Positions 1 through 9,427 are shown, counted from the stretch's first letter. The stretch: 64,000 nucleotides of DNA from Pseudomonas sp. KU43P (GCF_033095865.1 NZ_AP019365.1:5491501-5555500); one strand, 5' to 3'. The notes: a model not told the origin generated them from the sequence alone. Translations and numbers: made by a program.

Positions 1-1
1 G

Positions 2-529
2 GTGCCGTTGCTGGGCCTGGCCTGGTGGGGGCTGGACTACCCCTTCATGAAGCGCTACAGCAAGGCGTTTCTGGAGAAGCACCCCGAGCTCAAGGGCAAG
101 GATCTGGAAATCACCAAGGCTGCCTGCGAGCTGTTCAAGCGCCAGCCGGTGACGGTGGTCAACTACCTCGAAGGCACCCGCTTCACCGAGGCCAAGCACC
201 GGGAACAGCAGTCGCCTTATCGCTACCTGCTCAAACCCAAGGCTGGCGGGGTGGCGTTCGTGCTGGCGGCGCTGGGTGAGCAGTTGGATGCGCTGCTGGA
301 CGTGACCATCGTGTATCCCGGCAACCAGGCGCCGGGCTTCTGGGCGCTGCTCAATGGCAGTATCAGTCGGGTGATTATCGACATTCGCGTGCGCGAGCTG
401 GACCCTGCGTTGTGGGCGGGGGATTACGAGAATGATCCGGTGTTCCGCCAGACCGTGCAGGCCTGGGTGAACCAGTTGTGGGCGGAGAAGGACCAGCGGA
501 TCGAGCAGTTGCGCTCGGAGATGCGTTGA
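2..529 (+). CDS. PlsC-type acyltransferase, 5'-truncated by the window edge
   Basis: This is the C-terminal ~175 residues of a lysophospholipid acyltransferase of the YihG-like type. It would transfer an acyl chain to a glycerophospholipid at the inner membrane. The family signature EGTR is present near residue 58 in VVNYLEGTRFT, and a later VTIVYP segment matches the usual substrate-pocket motif. The catalytic HX4D box would lie upstream of the window. The reading frame is open at base 1, so the GTG at 2 is probably not the true start. A REP pair follows directly. The family call is fairly firm; the substrate is not known. Confidence 0.8.
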   Translation: MPLLGLAWWGLDYPFMKRYSKAFLEKHPELKGKDLEITKAACELFKRQPVTVVNYLEGTRFTEAKHREQQSPYRYLLKPKAGGVAFVLAALGEQLDALLDVTIVYPGNQAPGFWALLNGSISRVIIDIRVRELDPALWAGDYENDPVFRQTVQAWVNQLWAEKDQRIEQLRSEMR

Positions 530-537
530 CCTGATCG

Positions 538-632
538 GGCCCTGTCGCCGGCAAGCCGGCTCCCACAGGCACACCACCGTTCTCAAGGCCTGTGGCGTAC
601 CTGTGGGAGCCGGCTTGCCGGCGATAGGGCCA
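538..632. repeat. REP inverted pair
   Basis: Two head-to-head copies of the Pseudomonas REP (GCCGGCAAGCCGGC core plus TCCCACAGG tail) lie between the acyltransferase and the permease. Confidence 0.9.
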
Positions 633-763
633 TCGAACCCACACCATGATCCCGATTAAAACCCTGGCTAATAATTACCATTAGGAATTCTTCTTTGTCA
701 CACCCCACCTAAGTGGATAAAAATCGACCAAAGCACAACTACAAAAAATGCCTGGATCGATCA

Positions 764-2116
764 ATGGCCAACCAACCCAGCTCCGCCCCCGCCCAGCTTC
801 GCCGCGTCCTCGGCCTCCCCGCCCTGGTGTTCTTCGGCCTGGTCTACATGGTCCCGCTGACCATCTTCACCACTTACGGCATCGTCACCGAACTCACCGG
901 TGGCCGCACCGCTGGTGCCTACATCGTCACCCTGGTGGCCATGCTGTTCACCGCCGCTTCCTACAGCTTCATGGTCAAGCGCTTCCCGGTCGCGGGCTCG
1001 GCGTATTCCTACACCAACATGGCCTTCGGCCAGAACGTGGGTTTCCTGGCGGGCTGGTCGCTGTTGCTCGACTACCTGTTCCTGCCGATGATCAATTACC
1101 TGCTGATCGGCCTGTTCCTCAACATCGCCTTCCCTGCGGTGCCGGCCTGGGCTTTCGTGCTTGCCTCCATCGCCCTGGTGACCGTGCTAAACGTGGTCGG
1201 CATCAACTCTGTGGCCAAAACCAGCAACCTGATCGTCGGCGCGCAAATCGTGTTCATCGGTGTGTTCGTGGCGCTGTCTTGGCAAACCCTGGGCAACGGC
1301 CAGCCACTCGACCTGCTGGCGCCGCTGCGCGGTGACGGTAGCGCGCCTGGGTTCGGCCCACTGATGGCCGGTGCGGCGGTACTGTGTCTGTCGTTCCTAG
1401 GTTTCGACGCGGTATCCACCCTGGCCGAAGAAAGCCGTGACGCCCGCCGCGACGTGCCACGAGCGATCATCCTCACCACCCTGTTCGCCGGCCTGCTGTT
1501 CACCATGCTGGCCTATGCGAGCCAGCTGGTGCTGCCGGGCAGCACGTTCGCCAACGCCGATGCCGCCGCCAACGAGGTGATGCTCAAGGCGGGCGGGCAG
1601 TTCCTGGCTAACTTCTTCACCGCCGCCTATGTGGCCGGCAGCCTCGGCTCGGCGCTGGCCTCCCAGGCCGCGGTGTCGCGCATTCTCTACACCATGGGCC
1701 GCGACCGGGTGCTCCCGCAGCGCACCTTCGGCCACCTGTCGCCACGCCTGGGCACCCCGGTGTTCGCCATCCTGCTGGTATCGGCGTTTTCACTGTTGGC
1801 GCTGGTGATCGACCTGTCCACCCTCGCCTCGCTGATCAGCTTTGGCGCGCTGGTGGCGTTCTCGGCGGTGAACCTGGCGGTGGTGAAGACGCATTTGATG
1901 AACGACAGCGCCCAGCGCAACCTCAAAGGCCTGCTGTGCTATGGCGCGGTGCCGCTGGTGGGGTTGAGCCTGACCCTGTGGCTGTGGACCAGCCTGTCGG
2001 CGCTGACCTTGGTGATTGGCTTGTCCTGGTTCGCCCTGGGGCTTGCCTACCTGGCCGTACTGACTGCTGGCTTCCGTCGCCGGGTCGGCCTGGTGGACTT
2101 CGCCGAAACCGCCTGA
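764..2116 (+). CDS. APC-family permease, PuuP-like (putrescine/polyamine importer)
   Basis: This 450-residue inner-membrane permease has about 12 hydrophobic segments. It resembles E. coli PuuP as I recall it, sharing LLDYLFLPMIN near residue 105, a CLSFLGFDAVSTLAEE segment near 210, and SRLLYxMGRD-like SRILYTMGRD near 310. Import of putrescine or a related amine by cation symport is therefore likely, but the substrate is inferred. I chose the ATG at 764 (MANQPSS) over an in-frame GTG at 713, because APC proteins begin close to the first helix. It is a single gene flanked by REP pairs. Confidence 0.82.
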   Translation: MANQPSSAPAQLRRVLGLPALVFFGLVYMVPLTIFTTYGIVTELTGGRTAGAYIVTLVAMLFTAASYSFMVKRFPVAGSAYSYTNMAFGQNVGFLAGWSLLLDYLFLPMINYLLIGLFLNIAFPAVPAWAFVLASIALVTVLNVVGINSVAKTSNLIVGAQIVFIGVFVALSWQTLGNGQPLDLLAPLRGDGSAPGFGPLMAGAAVLCLSFLGFDAVSTLAEESRDARRDVPRAIILTTLFAGLLFTMLAYASQLVLPGSTFANADAAANEVMLKAGGQFLANFFTAAYVAGSLGSALASQAAVSRILYTMGRDRVLPQRTFGHLSPRLGTPVFAILLVSAFSLLALVIDLSTLASLISFGALVAFSAVNLAVVKTHLMNDSAQRNLKGLLCYGAVPLVGLSLTLWLWTSLSALTLVIGLSWFALGLAYLAVLTAGFRRRVGLVDFAETA

Positions 2117-2130
2117 TGTGCGCTGGCTGC

Positions 2131-2213
2131 ACCGGCCTCATCGCCGGCAAGCCGGCTCCCACAGGAACAAGTTCTGCAGAGTACTTGTGGGAGCCGGCTT
2201 GCCGGCAATGGGG
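2131..2213. repeat. REP inverted pair
   Basis: A head-to-head REP pair between the convergent permease and DUF2780 genes. It may also serve as a transcript-end hairpin for both. Confidence 0.9.
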
Positions 2214-2218
2214 TCACC

Positions 2219-2794
2219 TCAGACCGAAGGCTGAGCCAACGGCGCGGGAGTGGTCCACAAGCTCCCCAGATTCTGCAACAACGACCCGGCAATTCCCTGC
2301 TGCCCCAGGTACTGCAGGATAAGCGGGGCAAACTGCCCGATCATCCCGGTATCCATCCCCAGCGCCTTGAACGCATTGTCCAGGTCGTTGCGGTTCTCGA
2401 CGTCGTTGCCCAGCGCATTGCTCAGCGCCGACTGGCTTTCGCTGTTCTTGCCCAGCAAATCCCCCAGCCCACTCAGACCACCCAGCGCATTGGCACCCGA
2501 CAGCAGGTCCAGGCCAGGCACGGCCTTGGTCAGCTGGCCGTAGTCATCGCTGCTAAGGTTATTGCGTGCCAGCCCCAGCATGGCCCCCGCCCCGCCCACG
2601 GCCTGCTCCGGGGTGATCTTCAATTCGCTACCCAGGGTATTGAGCAGATTGGCCTGCGCCTCGGGCGCCTGCACCTGGCCCTGTTGCTTCTGGGTCTGCA
2701 TGGCCGACACGGCATTGGCGGCGTCGCTGAGGTTGAAGGCGAACACCGGGCTTGCGGCCAGGGTCATCAGGGTTGCCAGGGTGAATGCTTTCAT
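2219..2794 (-). CDS. DUF2780 (VcgC/VcgE-type) exported protein
   Basis: This 191-residue protein begins with a clear signal peptide (MKAFTLATLMTLAASPVFA) and is probably periplasmic. The core TPEQAVGGAGAMLGLARNNL, the following PGLDLL and the Gly/Leu-rich LGGLSGLGDLLGK stretch fit the DUF2780 family, whose function is unknown. It lies downstream of fdhA on the same strand but behind a hairpin, so it is probably transcribed separately. The family call is from memory of the motif pattern. Confidence 0.75.
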   Translation of the reverse strand: MKAFTLATLMTLAASPVFAFNLSDAANAVSAMQTQKQQGQVQAPEAQANLLNTLGSELKITPEQAVGGAGAMLGLARNNLSSDDYGQLTKAVPGLDLLSGANALGGLSGLGDLLGKNSESQSALSNALGNDVENRNDLDNAFKALGMDTGMIGQFAPLILQYLGQQGIAGSLLQNLGSLWTTPAPLAQPSV

Positions 2795-2903
2795 CGGGAG
2801 GAACCTCGTGGGCCGGGATGGCCAGGGAAACGAGGCATTCGACTCGTGCTTCGAGGGTTTGTTCCGGGCCGACCATCGGCCTGCTTGTCGCGCACAGATG
2901 GCA

Positions 2904-2931
2904 CAACGCCCCCGACGGGGGCGTTGAATTT
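2904..2931. terminator. Hairpin terminator between fdhA and the DUF2780 gene
   Basis: CAACGCCCC and GGGGCGTTG form a 9-bp stem around CGACG. On the plus strand it is followed by a T run; on the minus strand it lies directly behind the fdhA stop codon and probably ends the glyA-sox-purU-fdhA transcript, though that side has no T tract. Confidence 0.65.
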
Positions 2932-2937
2932 TTCAGA

Positions 2938-4137
2938 TCAGGCAGCACCCCACATCTTGTGCGGGTCGATGACGAATTTCTTCGGCACGCCTGCATCGAA
3001 CTCGCCATAGCCTTCCGGCGCCTGGTCCAGGTTGATGACCTGGACGCCGACCACTTCGGCAATGTTGATACGGTCCCACATGATCGCCTGCATCAATTGG
3101 CGGTTGTATTTCATGGTCGGGGTCTGGCCGGTGTGGAAGCTGTGCGACTTCGCCCAACCCAGGCCAAAACGGATGCTCAGCGCGCCGATCTTGGCGGCGG
3201 CATCCACCGCGCCCGGGTCTTCGGTCACGTACAGCCCCGGGATACCGATGCTGCCGGCAACGCGGGTCACCTGCATCAGCGAGTTCAGCACGGTGGCCGG
3301 CGCTTCATGCTTGGCACCCTCGTGACCGTGGCCACGGGCCTCGAAGCCCACGGCGTCGACGGCGCAATCCACTTCCGGCTCACCGAGGATGTCGATGATC
3401 TGCTCGTGCAGCGGGGTGTCCTTGGACAGGTCGACCACTTCGAAACCCTGGGACTTGGCGTGGGCCAGCCGGGCCGGGTTGAGGTCGCCGACGATCACGC
3501 AGGCTGCGCCCAGCAGGCGCGCCGAGGCAGCAGCGGCCAGGCCGACCGGGCCGGCTCCGGCCACGTAAACGGTACTGCCTGGGCCAACGCCGGCCGTCAC
3601 GGCGCCGTGGTAACCGGTGGGCAGGATGTCGGACAGGCAGGTCAGGTCACGGATCTTCTCCATGGCCTTGTCGCGATCCGGCAGTTTCAGCAGGTTGAAG
3701 TCGGCGTAGGGCACCAGCACGTACTCGGCCTGGCCGCCGGTCCAGTCGCCCATGTCGACATAACCGTAGGCGCCGCCGGCGCGGGCCGGGTTGACGGTGA
3801 GGCAGACACCGGTGTGCATCTCTTTGCACGAGCGGCAGCGGCCGCAGGCAACGTTGAAGGGTACAGACACCAGGTCACCGATTTTCAGGCGTTCGACATC
3901 ACGCCCCATCTCGACGATCTCACCGGTGATTTCGTGGCCCAGGACCAGGCCGACCTGGGCAGTGGTGCGGCCGCGGACCATGTGCTGGTCGGAGCCGCAG
4001 ATGTTGGTGGAGACCACCTTGAGGATAACGCCGTGTTCGATCTTCTTGCCGCGCGGGTCCTGCATTTTCGGGTAGTCGATCTTCTGCACCTCGACCTTGC
4101 CGGCGCCGAGATACACCACTCCACGATTGCCAGACAT
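2938..4137 (-). CDS. fdhA: Glutathione-independent formaldehyde dehydrogenase
   Basis: This 399-residue zinc-dependent medium-chain dehydrogenase oxidises formaldehyde to formate with NAD+ and without added glutathione. Seen: catalytic zinc ligand Cys47 in TNICGSDQH, GHEITGEIVE, the structural zinc cysteines in CGRCRSCKEMHTGVC, and the nucleotide-binding VAGAGPVGLAAAASA. Length and sequence match the P. putida enzyme family. GAGGTAAG precedes the ATG as ribosome-binding site. As last gene of glyA-soxBDAG-purU-fdhA it would remove formaldehyde released by demethylation of betaine-derived intermediates. Confidence 0.95.
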   Translation of the reverse strand: MSGNRGVVYLGAGKVEVQKIDYPKMQDPRGKKIEHGVILKVVSTNICGSDQHMVRGRTTAQVGLVLGHEITGEIVEMGRDVERLKIGDLVSVPFNVACGRCRSCKEMHTGVCLTVNPARAGGAYGYVDMGDWTGGQAEYVLVPYADFNLLKLPDRDKAMEKIRDLTCLSDILPTGYHGAVTAGVGPGSTVYVAGAGPVGLAAAASARLLGAACVIVGDLNPARLAHAKSQGFEVVDLSKDTPLHEQIIDILGEPEVDCAVDAVGFEARGHGHEGAKHEAPATVLNSLMQVTRVAGSIGIPGLYVTEDPGAVDAAAKIGALSIRFGLGWAKSHSFHTGQTPTMKYNRQLMQAIMWDRINIAEVVGVQVINLDQAPEGYGEFDAGVPKKFVIDPHKMWGAA

Positions 4138-4300
4138 GCTCTTACCTCGCTTGATTTGTATTTATGCAGCGTTGGTTGAAGCGCCGCCATCCGTGGGCGG
4201 CATGTGGTACTGGGATGCAGGGAATTGTGGGCCGGATGGGGGAAGTCGCACTGACTGGAAGCGACAGGGAGATGCCTTTTTACGGCAGGTCAGAAATGGT

Positions 4301-4380
4301 GGGGCCAATCGCCGGCAAGCCGGCTCCCACAGGGGATCGGTGTGATCCTCGTGGGAGCCGGCTTGCCGACGATGAGGCCC
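4301..4380. repeat. REP inverted pair inside the sox operon
   Basis: A REP pair in the 252-bp gap between purU and fdhA. It could form a stable hairpin in the operon mRNA and uncouple fdhA levels from those of the upstream genes. Confidence 0.9.
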
Positions 4381-4389
4381 GAACGGCCT

Positions 4390-5247
4390 CTACAGAACGA
4401 CTGTCCGATTGGCGTTGAGGAACACCCGCCGCTCGATGTGATACCCCACCGCCCGCGCCAGAGTCAGGCACTCGATATCGCGCCCCTTGGCAATCAGGTC
4501 TTCGGGGTAATGGCTGTGGTCCACCACCTCGACGCCCTGGGCAATGATCGGCCCTTCGTCCAGGTCGTTGTTGATGTAGTGCGCCGTGGCGCCGACCATC
4601 TTCACGCCCTTGTTGTACGCCTGGTGATAAGGCTTGGCGCCTTTGAACCCCGGCAGCAACGAGTGGTGGATGTTGATCGCCCAGCCATCCAGGCGTCGGC
4701 ACAACTCGGGCGACAGTACCTGCATGTAACGGGCAAGGATCACCAGCTCGGCGCCCGTCTCTTCAATCACCTGGAGCACCTTGCGCTCTTGCCCGGCCTT
4801 GTCGTTAGGGTCGAGTGCAAAGTGGTAGTAAGGGATCTTGTGCCAATGCGCCAGGGGTTCGAGGTCGGGGTGGTTGGACACCACCGCGACCACGTCCATG
4901 CCCAGCTGGCCGATGCGCTGGCGATACAGCAGGTCGTTCAGGCAATGGTCGGCCTTGGACACCATGATCACCACCTTGGGACGGTGATTGGGTGCAGTCA
5001 GCTCGAAGGCCATGCCGAACGCTTCGCTACGCTCGGCGAGGCCGGCGCGGAAACCGGCCTCGTCGAAATCGTCCGGCTGACGGAATTCGACGCGAATGAA
5101 GAAGCGCCCCGACTGCCGGTCATCGAAGGAGTGGTGCTCGGTGACGTAGCAGCGCTGCTCGAAGAGGTAACGCGTCACCACGTCGACGGTGCCGAGCATG
5201 CTCGGGCAGTCGGCGGTGAGAATCCAGGTATCCGGTGCCCGACTCAT
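4390..5247 (-). CDS. purU: Formyltetrahydrofolate deformylase
   Basis: The 285-residue enzyme hydrolyses 10-formyl-THF to formate and THF. An N-terminal ACT domain (about residues 8-85, starting TWILTADCPSMLGTV) is followed by a formyltransferase fold with NIHHSLLPGFKGAKPYHQA near 205-225 and GATAHYINNDLDEGPII. It starts 12 bp downstream of soxG, in the same operon. In this setting it recycles THF loaded with C1 units by sarcosine oxidase and pairs with FdhA in C1 disposal. Confidence 0.95.
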   Translation of the reverse strand: MSRAPDTWILTADCPSMLGTVDVVTRYLFEQRCYVTEHHSFDDRQSGRFFIRVEFRQPDDFDEAGFRAGLAERSEAFGMAFELTAPNHRPKVVIMVSKADHCLNDLLYRQRIGQLGMDVVAVVSNHPDLEPLAHWHKIPYYHFALDPNDKAGQERKVLQVIEETGAELVILARYMQVLSPELCRRLDGWAINIHHSLLPGFKGAKPYHQAYNKGVKMVGATAHYINNDLDEGPIIAQGVEVVDHSHYPEDLIAKGRDIECLTLARAVGYHIERRVFLNANRTVVL

Positions 5248-5259
5248 GTAGTGCTCTCC

Positions 5260-5892
5260 TTAAGCTTCGATGCTAAGGCCGTACTCGGCCGAAGCGTCCT
5301 GCAACCAAAGCCACCAGTAGTCGGCGAAGCTGCGGCGAATCACCAGCTCCCAGGTATCTTCGGCGGTGCGGCGAATCACCAGTTGCGACTTGGCGAACAC
5401 GGTGCCGACAGCCTTGCCCACCGGGAAGTTGTTCGGGTGAACATCATAGCTGGTGGACTTCATCAGCACTTCGCGCACGTTCGGGCCGCGCAGCTCCAGC
5501 AGGCTTTGCCCGCCGCTGACGTTGACCACCTGGATGTGCCGGCCTTCGAGGGCTGCACGCAGTTTCTGCTCGACGGCGAACTCCTGGCCGCCAGGGACTA
5601 TCAGCAGCCACTCATCCGGGCCCATCCACTGCAGCGACATCTCGGCGTTGGCGACCACGGTCAGGGCCACCGGCAGTTCCAGGCCCAGGGCCTTGTGCAC
5701 GCCGGCGGCGAATTCCGGGTCATGGCCATCGCCGCGCAGGGTCAGGTGGCCGAGGAACTTCTTCTCGCGCAGGGTCACACCTGCGTTCTTGCGGCCTTTG
5801 CCGATCAGGCTGGCCAGGTCGGCATGATGCAGCGGCGACTGGGCCTTGGCCTCGGCGCCGGGGTTTTGCTGGAAGACGTTGATAGCGCTCAT
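5260..5892 (-). CDS. soxG: Sarcosine oxidase gamma subunit
   Basis: The 210-residue subunit of heterotetrameric sarcosine oxidase. It resembles a small GcvT-like fold (GPDEWLLIVPGG, VSGGQSLLELRGPNVREVL, FPVGKAVGTVFAKSQLVI) and ends in the typical WLWLQDASAEYGL. It follows soxA after a 185-bp gap filled with a REP pair, which is unusual inside a complex-encoding operon. Function rests on family and position. Confidence 0.92.
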   Translation of the reverse strand: MSAINVFQQNPGAEAKAQSPLHHADLASLIGKGRKNAGVTLREKKFLGHLTLRGDGHDPEFAAGVHKALGLELPVALTVVANAEMSLQWMGPDEWLLIVPGGQEFAVEQKLRAALEGRHIQVVNVSGGQSLLELRGPNVREVLMKSTSYDVHPNNFPVGKAVGTVFAKSQLVIRRTAEDTWELVIRRSFADYWWLWLQDASAEYGLSIEA

Positions 5893-5956
5893 TTCTTACC
5901 TGCCTTGAATTCTTGGTCGTCGAAGCGATGCAGACATCTGTCTTGTGGGGCCTTTG

Positions 5957-6053
5957 CCGGCCTCATCGCTGGCAAGCCAGCTCACACGGGTACAGCATCA
6001 GCCTTCAGATCTGCATCGATCCTGTGGGAGCCGGCTTGCCGGCGATGGGGCCA
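5957..6053. repeat. REP inverted pair inside the sox operon
   Basis: A REP pair between soxA and soxG; one arm is diverged (CTGGCAAGCCAG). It lies inside a transcript that must deliver subunits of one complex. Confidence 0.9.
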
Positions 6054-6077
6054 GCAGGCTCACCACAGGGCCCGGAG

Positions 6078-9000
6078 TCAAACGTTCTGCCGCTCACCCT
6101 TCGGATCGAAGAACACCGAAGAAACGATCTCTGCCTCGATCACACTGCCATCGGCCTGCGGCGAATACACCCGCTCGCCCATGCGCTTGAGGCCGCCCTT
6201 GACCACACCCATGGCGAACGAATAGCCCAGGGAGTTGGCCGCGTAGCTGGAGGTGACGTGGCCGACCATGTCCATCGGGATCGGCTGTTTCGGGTCGAAC
6301 ACCAGCTGGGCGCCTTCCGGCAGCCACTTGGTCGGGTCGACAGGCTTGAGGCCCACCAGCTGCTTGCGGTTTTCGCGCACGCAGTCCTCGCGGTTCATGC
6401 CACGCAGGCCGATCCACGAGAACGGCTTGTTGCGGCCCACGCACCAGCTCATGTTGAGATCGTCCGGAGTCATCGAGCCGTCGGTGTCCTGGCCGACGAT
6501 GATGAAGCCCTTCTCGGCACGCAGTACGTGCATGGTTTCGGTACCGTATGGAGTCAGGTTGTACTTCTTGCCTGCCTCGATGACCTTTTCCAGCACGCCC
6601 ATGGCGTAGTTGGCCTGCACGTTCACTTCGTACGACAGCTCACCGGTGAACGAAATACGGAATACACGGGTCGGCACGCCGGCGACAGTGCCTTCCTTCC
6701 AGGTCATGAACGGGAAGGCGTCCTTGTCCAGGTCGATGTCGTCGGTCAGCTCGCTGAGCAGCTTGCGGCTGTTGGGGCCGGACAGGGTCAGGGTGGCCCA
6801 GTGGTCGGTGACCGAGGTGAAGTACACCTTCATCTCCGGCCATTCGGTCTGGTGGTACAGCTCCAGCCACTGCAGCACGCGGGCGGCGCCACCGGTGGTG
6901 GTGGTCATGTAGAAGTGGTTGTCGCCGACGCAAGCGGTCACGCCGTCGTCGAAGACCATGCCGTCTTCCTTGCACATCAGGCCGTAGCGGGCCTTGCCCA
7001 CGTCGAGCTTGGTCCAGGCATTGGAGTACACGCGGTTGAGGAACTCGCGGGCGTCCGGGCCCTGGATGTCGATCTTGCCCAGGGTCGAGGCGTCCAGCAG
7101 GCCCACGCTGTCGCGCACGGCCTTGCATTCGCGAGCCACGGCGCTGTGGATATCTTCACCGGCCTTGGGGAAGTACCACGGGCGCTTCCACTGGCCGACG
7201 TCTTCGAACTCGGCACCGTTCTTGACATGCCAGGCATGCAGGGCGGTGAAGCGCACCGGCTCGAACAGGTGGCCGCAGTGGCGGCCGGCAACGGCGCCGA
7301 AGGTCACCGGGGTGTAGTTCGGGCGGAACATGGTGGTGCCCATTTCCGGGATGGTGATGCCGATCGAACGCGCGGCAATCGCCAGACCGTTGATGTTGCC
7401 CAGCTTGCCCTGGTCGGTACCGAAGCCCAGCGCGGTGTAGCGCTTGACGTGCTCGACCGACTCGAAGCCTTCGCGGGTGGCCAGCTCAATGCCGGCCGCG
7501 GTCACGTCGTTCTGCTGGTCGACGAACTGCTTCGGCCCCTTGCTGCCTTTGTCGTGCGGCACCTGGAACAGCGCCACGGTGGCCTCTTCCTTGCGTGCGA
7601 CGGTTTTCGGCAGGGCGCTGACAGTGGCTTTGAAGCCGGCCTCGGTGGCTGCGCGAACGCCGCCTTCGAAACCATCGGCGATCACATCGCCCAAGGCGTA
7701 TACGCCGTTGATGCCGCCCACGCACTCACGCTTCTGCGGTGCATCGCCCGGCACGAAGCCGAGGATGTCGTCACGCCAGACCGGGCGACCGCCCAGGTGC
7801 GATGCCAGGTGAACGATCGGGCTGTAGCCGCCAGAGGTGGCGATCAGGTCGCACTCGAGGGTTTCGCCAGGGCTGGTGACCTTGTGCGCCTGCACATCGA
7901 TGGCGGCCACGCGAGCGCCGGTGACGTGCTTGCTGCCCTTGGCCTCGACCACGGCACTGGAGGTGAGGATGCGGATGCCCTTGGCACGTGCTTCCTCGAC
8001 CAGCGAACCCCGCGGGTTGTGGCGGGCGTCGGCGATGGCGACCACTTGCAGGCCAGCATCGTGCCAGTCCAGCGCAGCGCGGTAAGCATGGTCGTTGTTG
8101 GTCGACAGCACCAGCTTGCGGCCTGGAGCCACGCCATAGCGGCGCACGTAGGTAGAAACAGCACCGGCCAGCATGTTGCCCGGCACGTCGTTGTTGCCGT
8201 AGACCAGCGGGCGCTCGTGGGCGCCGGCAGCCAGAACCACACGCTTGGCGCGGACACGGTGCACGCGGTGGCGCACCTGGCCGATCGGTGCGCGGTCGCC
8301 GAGGTGGTCGGTCAGGCGCTCGTGGATGGTCAGGAAATTGTGGTCGTGGTAGCCGTTGACCGTGGCGCGTGGCAGCAGGGTCACTTCCGGCAGGCTTTGC
8401 AGTTCCTTGACGACAGCGTTCACCCATTCGGCGGCAGGCTTGCCGTCGAGGGTTTCACGGCTGTCGAGCAGGCTACCGCCGAACTCTTCCTGCTCGTCTG
8501 CCAGGATCACCCTGGCACCGCTGCGCGCAGCAGCCAGCGCGGCAGCCAGGCCAGCAGGGCCGGCGCCGACGATCAGCACATCGCAGTGCTGGTTCATGTA
8601 GTCGTAGCTGTCCGGGTCGTTCTGCAGCGGCGCACGGCCCAGGCCGGCTGCCTTGCGGATGTACTTCTCGTACGTCATCCAGAACGATTTCGGGTACATG
8701 AAGGTTTTGTAGTAGAAGCCCGGCGGCATCATGCTGCCGCCGACCTTGCCAAGGATGCCCATGACGTCATTGTTGACGTTCGGCCAGCCGTTGGTGCTGG
8801 TGGCGACCAGGCCTGCGTACAGGGCCTGCTGGGTGGCGCGCACGTTGGGGATCTGGGTGGCTTCGCTGGAGCCGATCTGCAGGATGGCGTTCGGCTCTTC
8901 GGTACCGGCGGCGATGATGCCGCGTGGACGCGAGTACTTGAAGCTGCGCCCGACGATGTCGACGCCGTTGGCCAGCAGCGCGGCGGCCAGGGTGTCACCG

Positions 9001-9095
9001 GCATAACCCTGGTAGGTCTTGCCGTTGAAGGTGAAGTTCAGGACCTTGCTGCGGTCGATGCGGCCGCCGCTGGCGAGGCGATAGGTCTGGCTCAT
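6078..9095 (-). CDS. soxA: Sarcosine oxidase alpha subunit
   Basis: The 1005-residue large subunit of heterotetrameric sarcosine oxidase, which demethylates sarcosine to glycine and passes the methylene group to THF. Order of parts: an N-terminal ferredoxin-like part (FTFNGKTYQGYAGDTLAAALL, residues ~20-40), a dinucleotide-binding motif VLIVGAGPAGLAAALAA near residue 175, a second GDVIADGFEGG region, and a C-terminal GcvT-like domain of about 400 residues. The ATG at 9095 overlaps the soxD stop by 4 bp (ATGA), and the family length fits this start. An in-frame upstream extension reads through soxD and was rejected. Confidence 0.96.
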   Translation of the reverse strand: MSQTYRLASGGRIDRSKVLNFTFNGKTYQGYAGDTLAAALLANGVDIVGRSFKYSRPRGIIAAGTEEPNAILQIGSSEATQIPNVRATQQALYAGLVATSTNGWPNVNNDVMGILGKVGGSMMPPGFYYKTFMYPKSFWMTYEKYIRKAAGLGRAPLQNDPDSYDYMNQHCDVLIVGAGPAGLAAALAAARSGARVILADEQEEFGGSLLDSRETLDGKPAAEWVNAVVKELQSLPEVTLLPRATVNGYHDHNFLTIHERLTDHLGDRAPIGQVRHRVHRVRAKRVVLAAGAHERPLVYGNNDVPGNMLAGAVSTYVRRYGVAPGRKLVLSTNNDHAYRAALDWHDAGLQVVAIADARHNPRGSLVEEARAKGIRILTSSAVVEAKGSKHVTGARVAAIDVQAHKVTSPGETLECDLIATSGGYSPIVHLASHLGGRPVWRDDILGFVPGDAPQKRECVGGINGVYALGDVIADGFEGGVRAATEAGFKATVSALPKTVARKEEATVALFQVPHDKGSKGPKQFVDQQNDVTAAGIELATREGFESVEHVKRYTALGFGTDQGKLGNINGLAIAARSIGITIPEMGTTMFRPNYTPVTFGAVAGRHCGHLFEPVRFTALHAWHVKNGAEFEDVGQWKRPWYFPKAGEDIHSAVARECKAVRDSVGLLDASTLGKIDIQGPDAREFLNRVYSNAWTKLDVGKARYGLMCKEDGMVFDDGVTACVGDNHFYMTTTTGGAARVLQWLELYHQTEWPEMKVYFTSVTDHWATLTLSGPNSRKLLSELTDDIDLDKDAFPFMTWKEGTVAGVPTRVFRISFTGELSYEVNVQANYAMGVLEKVIEAGKKYNLTPYGTETMHVLRAEKGFIIVGQDTDGSMTPDDLNMSWCVGRNKPFSWIGLRGMNREDCVRENRKQLVGLKPVDPTKWLPEGAQLVFDPKQPIPMDMVGHVTSSYAANSLGYSFAMGVVKGGLKRMGERVYSPQADGSVIEAEIVSSVFFDPKGERQNV

Positions 9096-9427
9096 ACTTT
9101 TTCCCCTTGGCCTTTGACGGTCGACGGTGCAGCGTTCTGCTTGCCGGCGGCGGTCACTTGCGGCTTCTCGCCAATCTTGTAGGTTTCCAGAATCTCGTAG
9201 GTCACGGTGTCGCGGGTGACGTTGAAGTATTGACGGCAGCCGGCAACGTGGTCCCACAGTTCATGGTGAATACCGCGCGGGTTGTCGCGGAAGAACATGT
9301 AGGTGCCCCACTCTTCGTCGGAGCAGGCGTTAGGGTCCAGCGGGCGGGCGATGTGCGCCTGGCCAGAGGCGTGGAACTCTTCTTCGGAGCGCAGCTCGCC
9401 GCAGTGGGGACAGAAAATATGCAACAT
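9092..9427 (-). CDS. soxD: Sarcosine oxidase delta subunit
   Basis: The 111-residue zinc-binding delta subunit of sarcosine oxidase. It begins MLHIFCPHCGELRSEEEF; the two Cys of CPHC and later His/Cys residues (DHVAGCRQYFNVTRDT) are the expected zinc ligands. The usual family length is 90-115. It is translationally coupled to soxA by an ATGA overlap and starts 14 bp after soxB. Confidence 0.94.
   Translation of the reverse strand: MLHIFCPHCGELRSEEEFHASGQAHIARPLDPNACSDEEWGTYMFFRDNPRGIHHELWDHVAGCRQYFNVTRDTVTYEILETYKIGEKPQVTAAGKQNAAPSTVKGQGEKV

Noticed and set aside
538..632. CRISPR-like array from the repeated GCCGGCAAGCCGGC units
   Set aside because: The copies are scattered inverted pairs between genes, without regular direct repeats or spacers and without cas genes, so they are REPs.
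2785..4179. 464-codon plus-strand frame opposite fdhA
   Set aside because: It is the antisense shadow of fdhA; such long frames are common in GC-rich DNA and it is rich in His, Val and Gly without any motif.
5913..9182. 1089-codon plus-strand frame opposite soxA
   Set aside because: Antisense shadow of soxA, which has full motifs and operon context.
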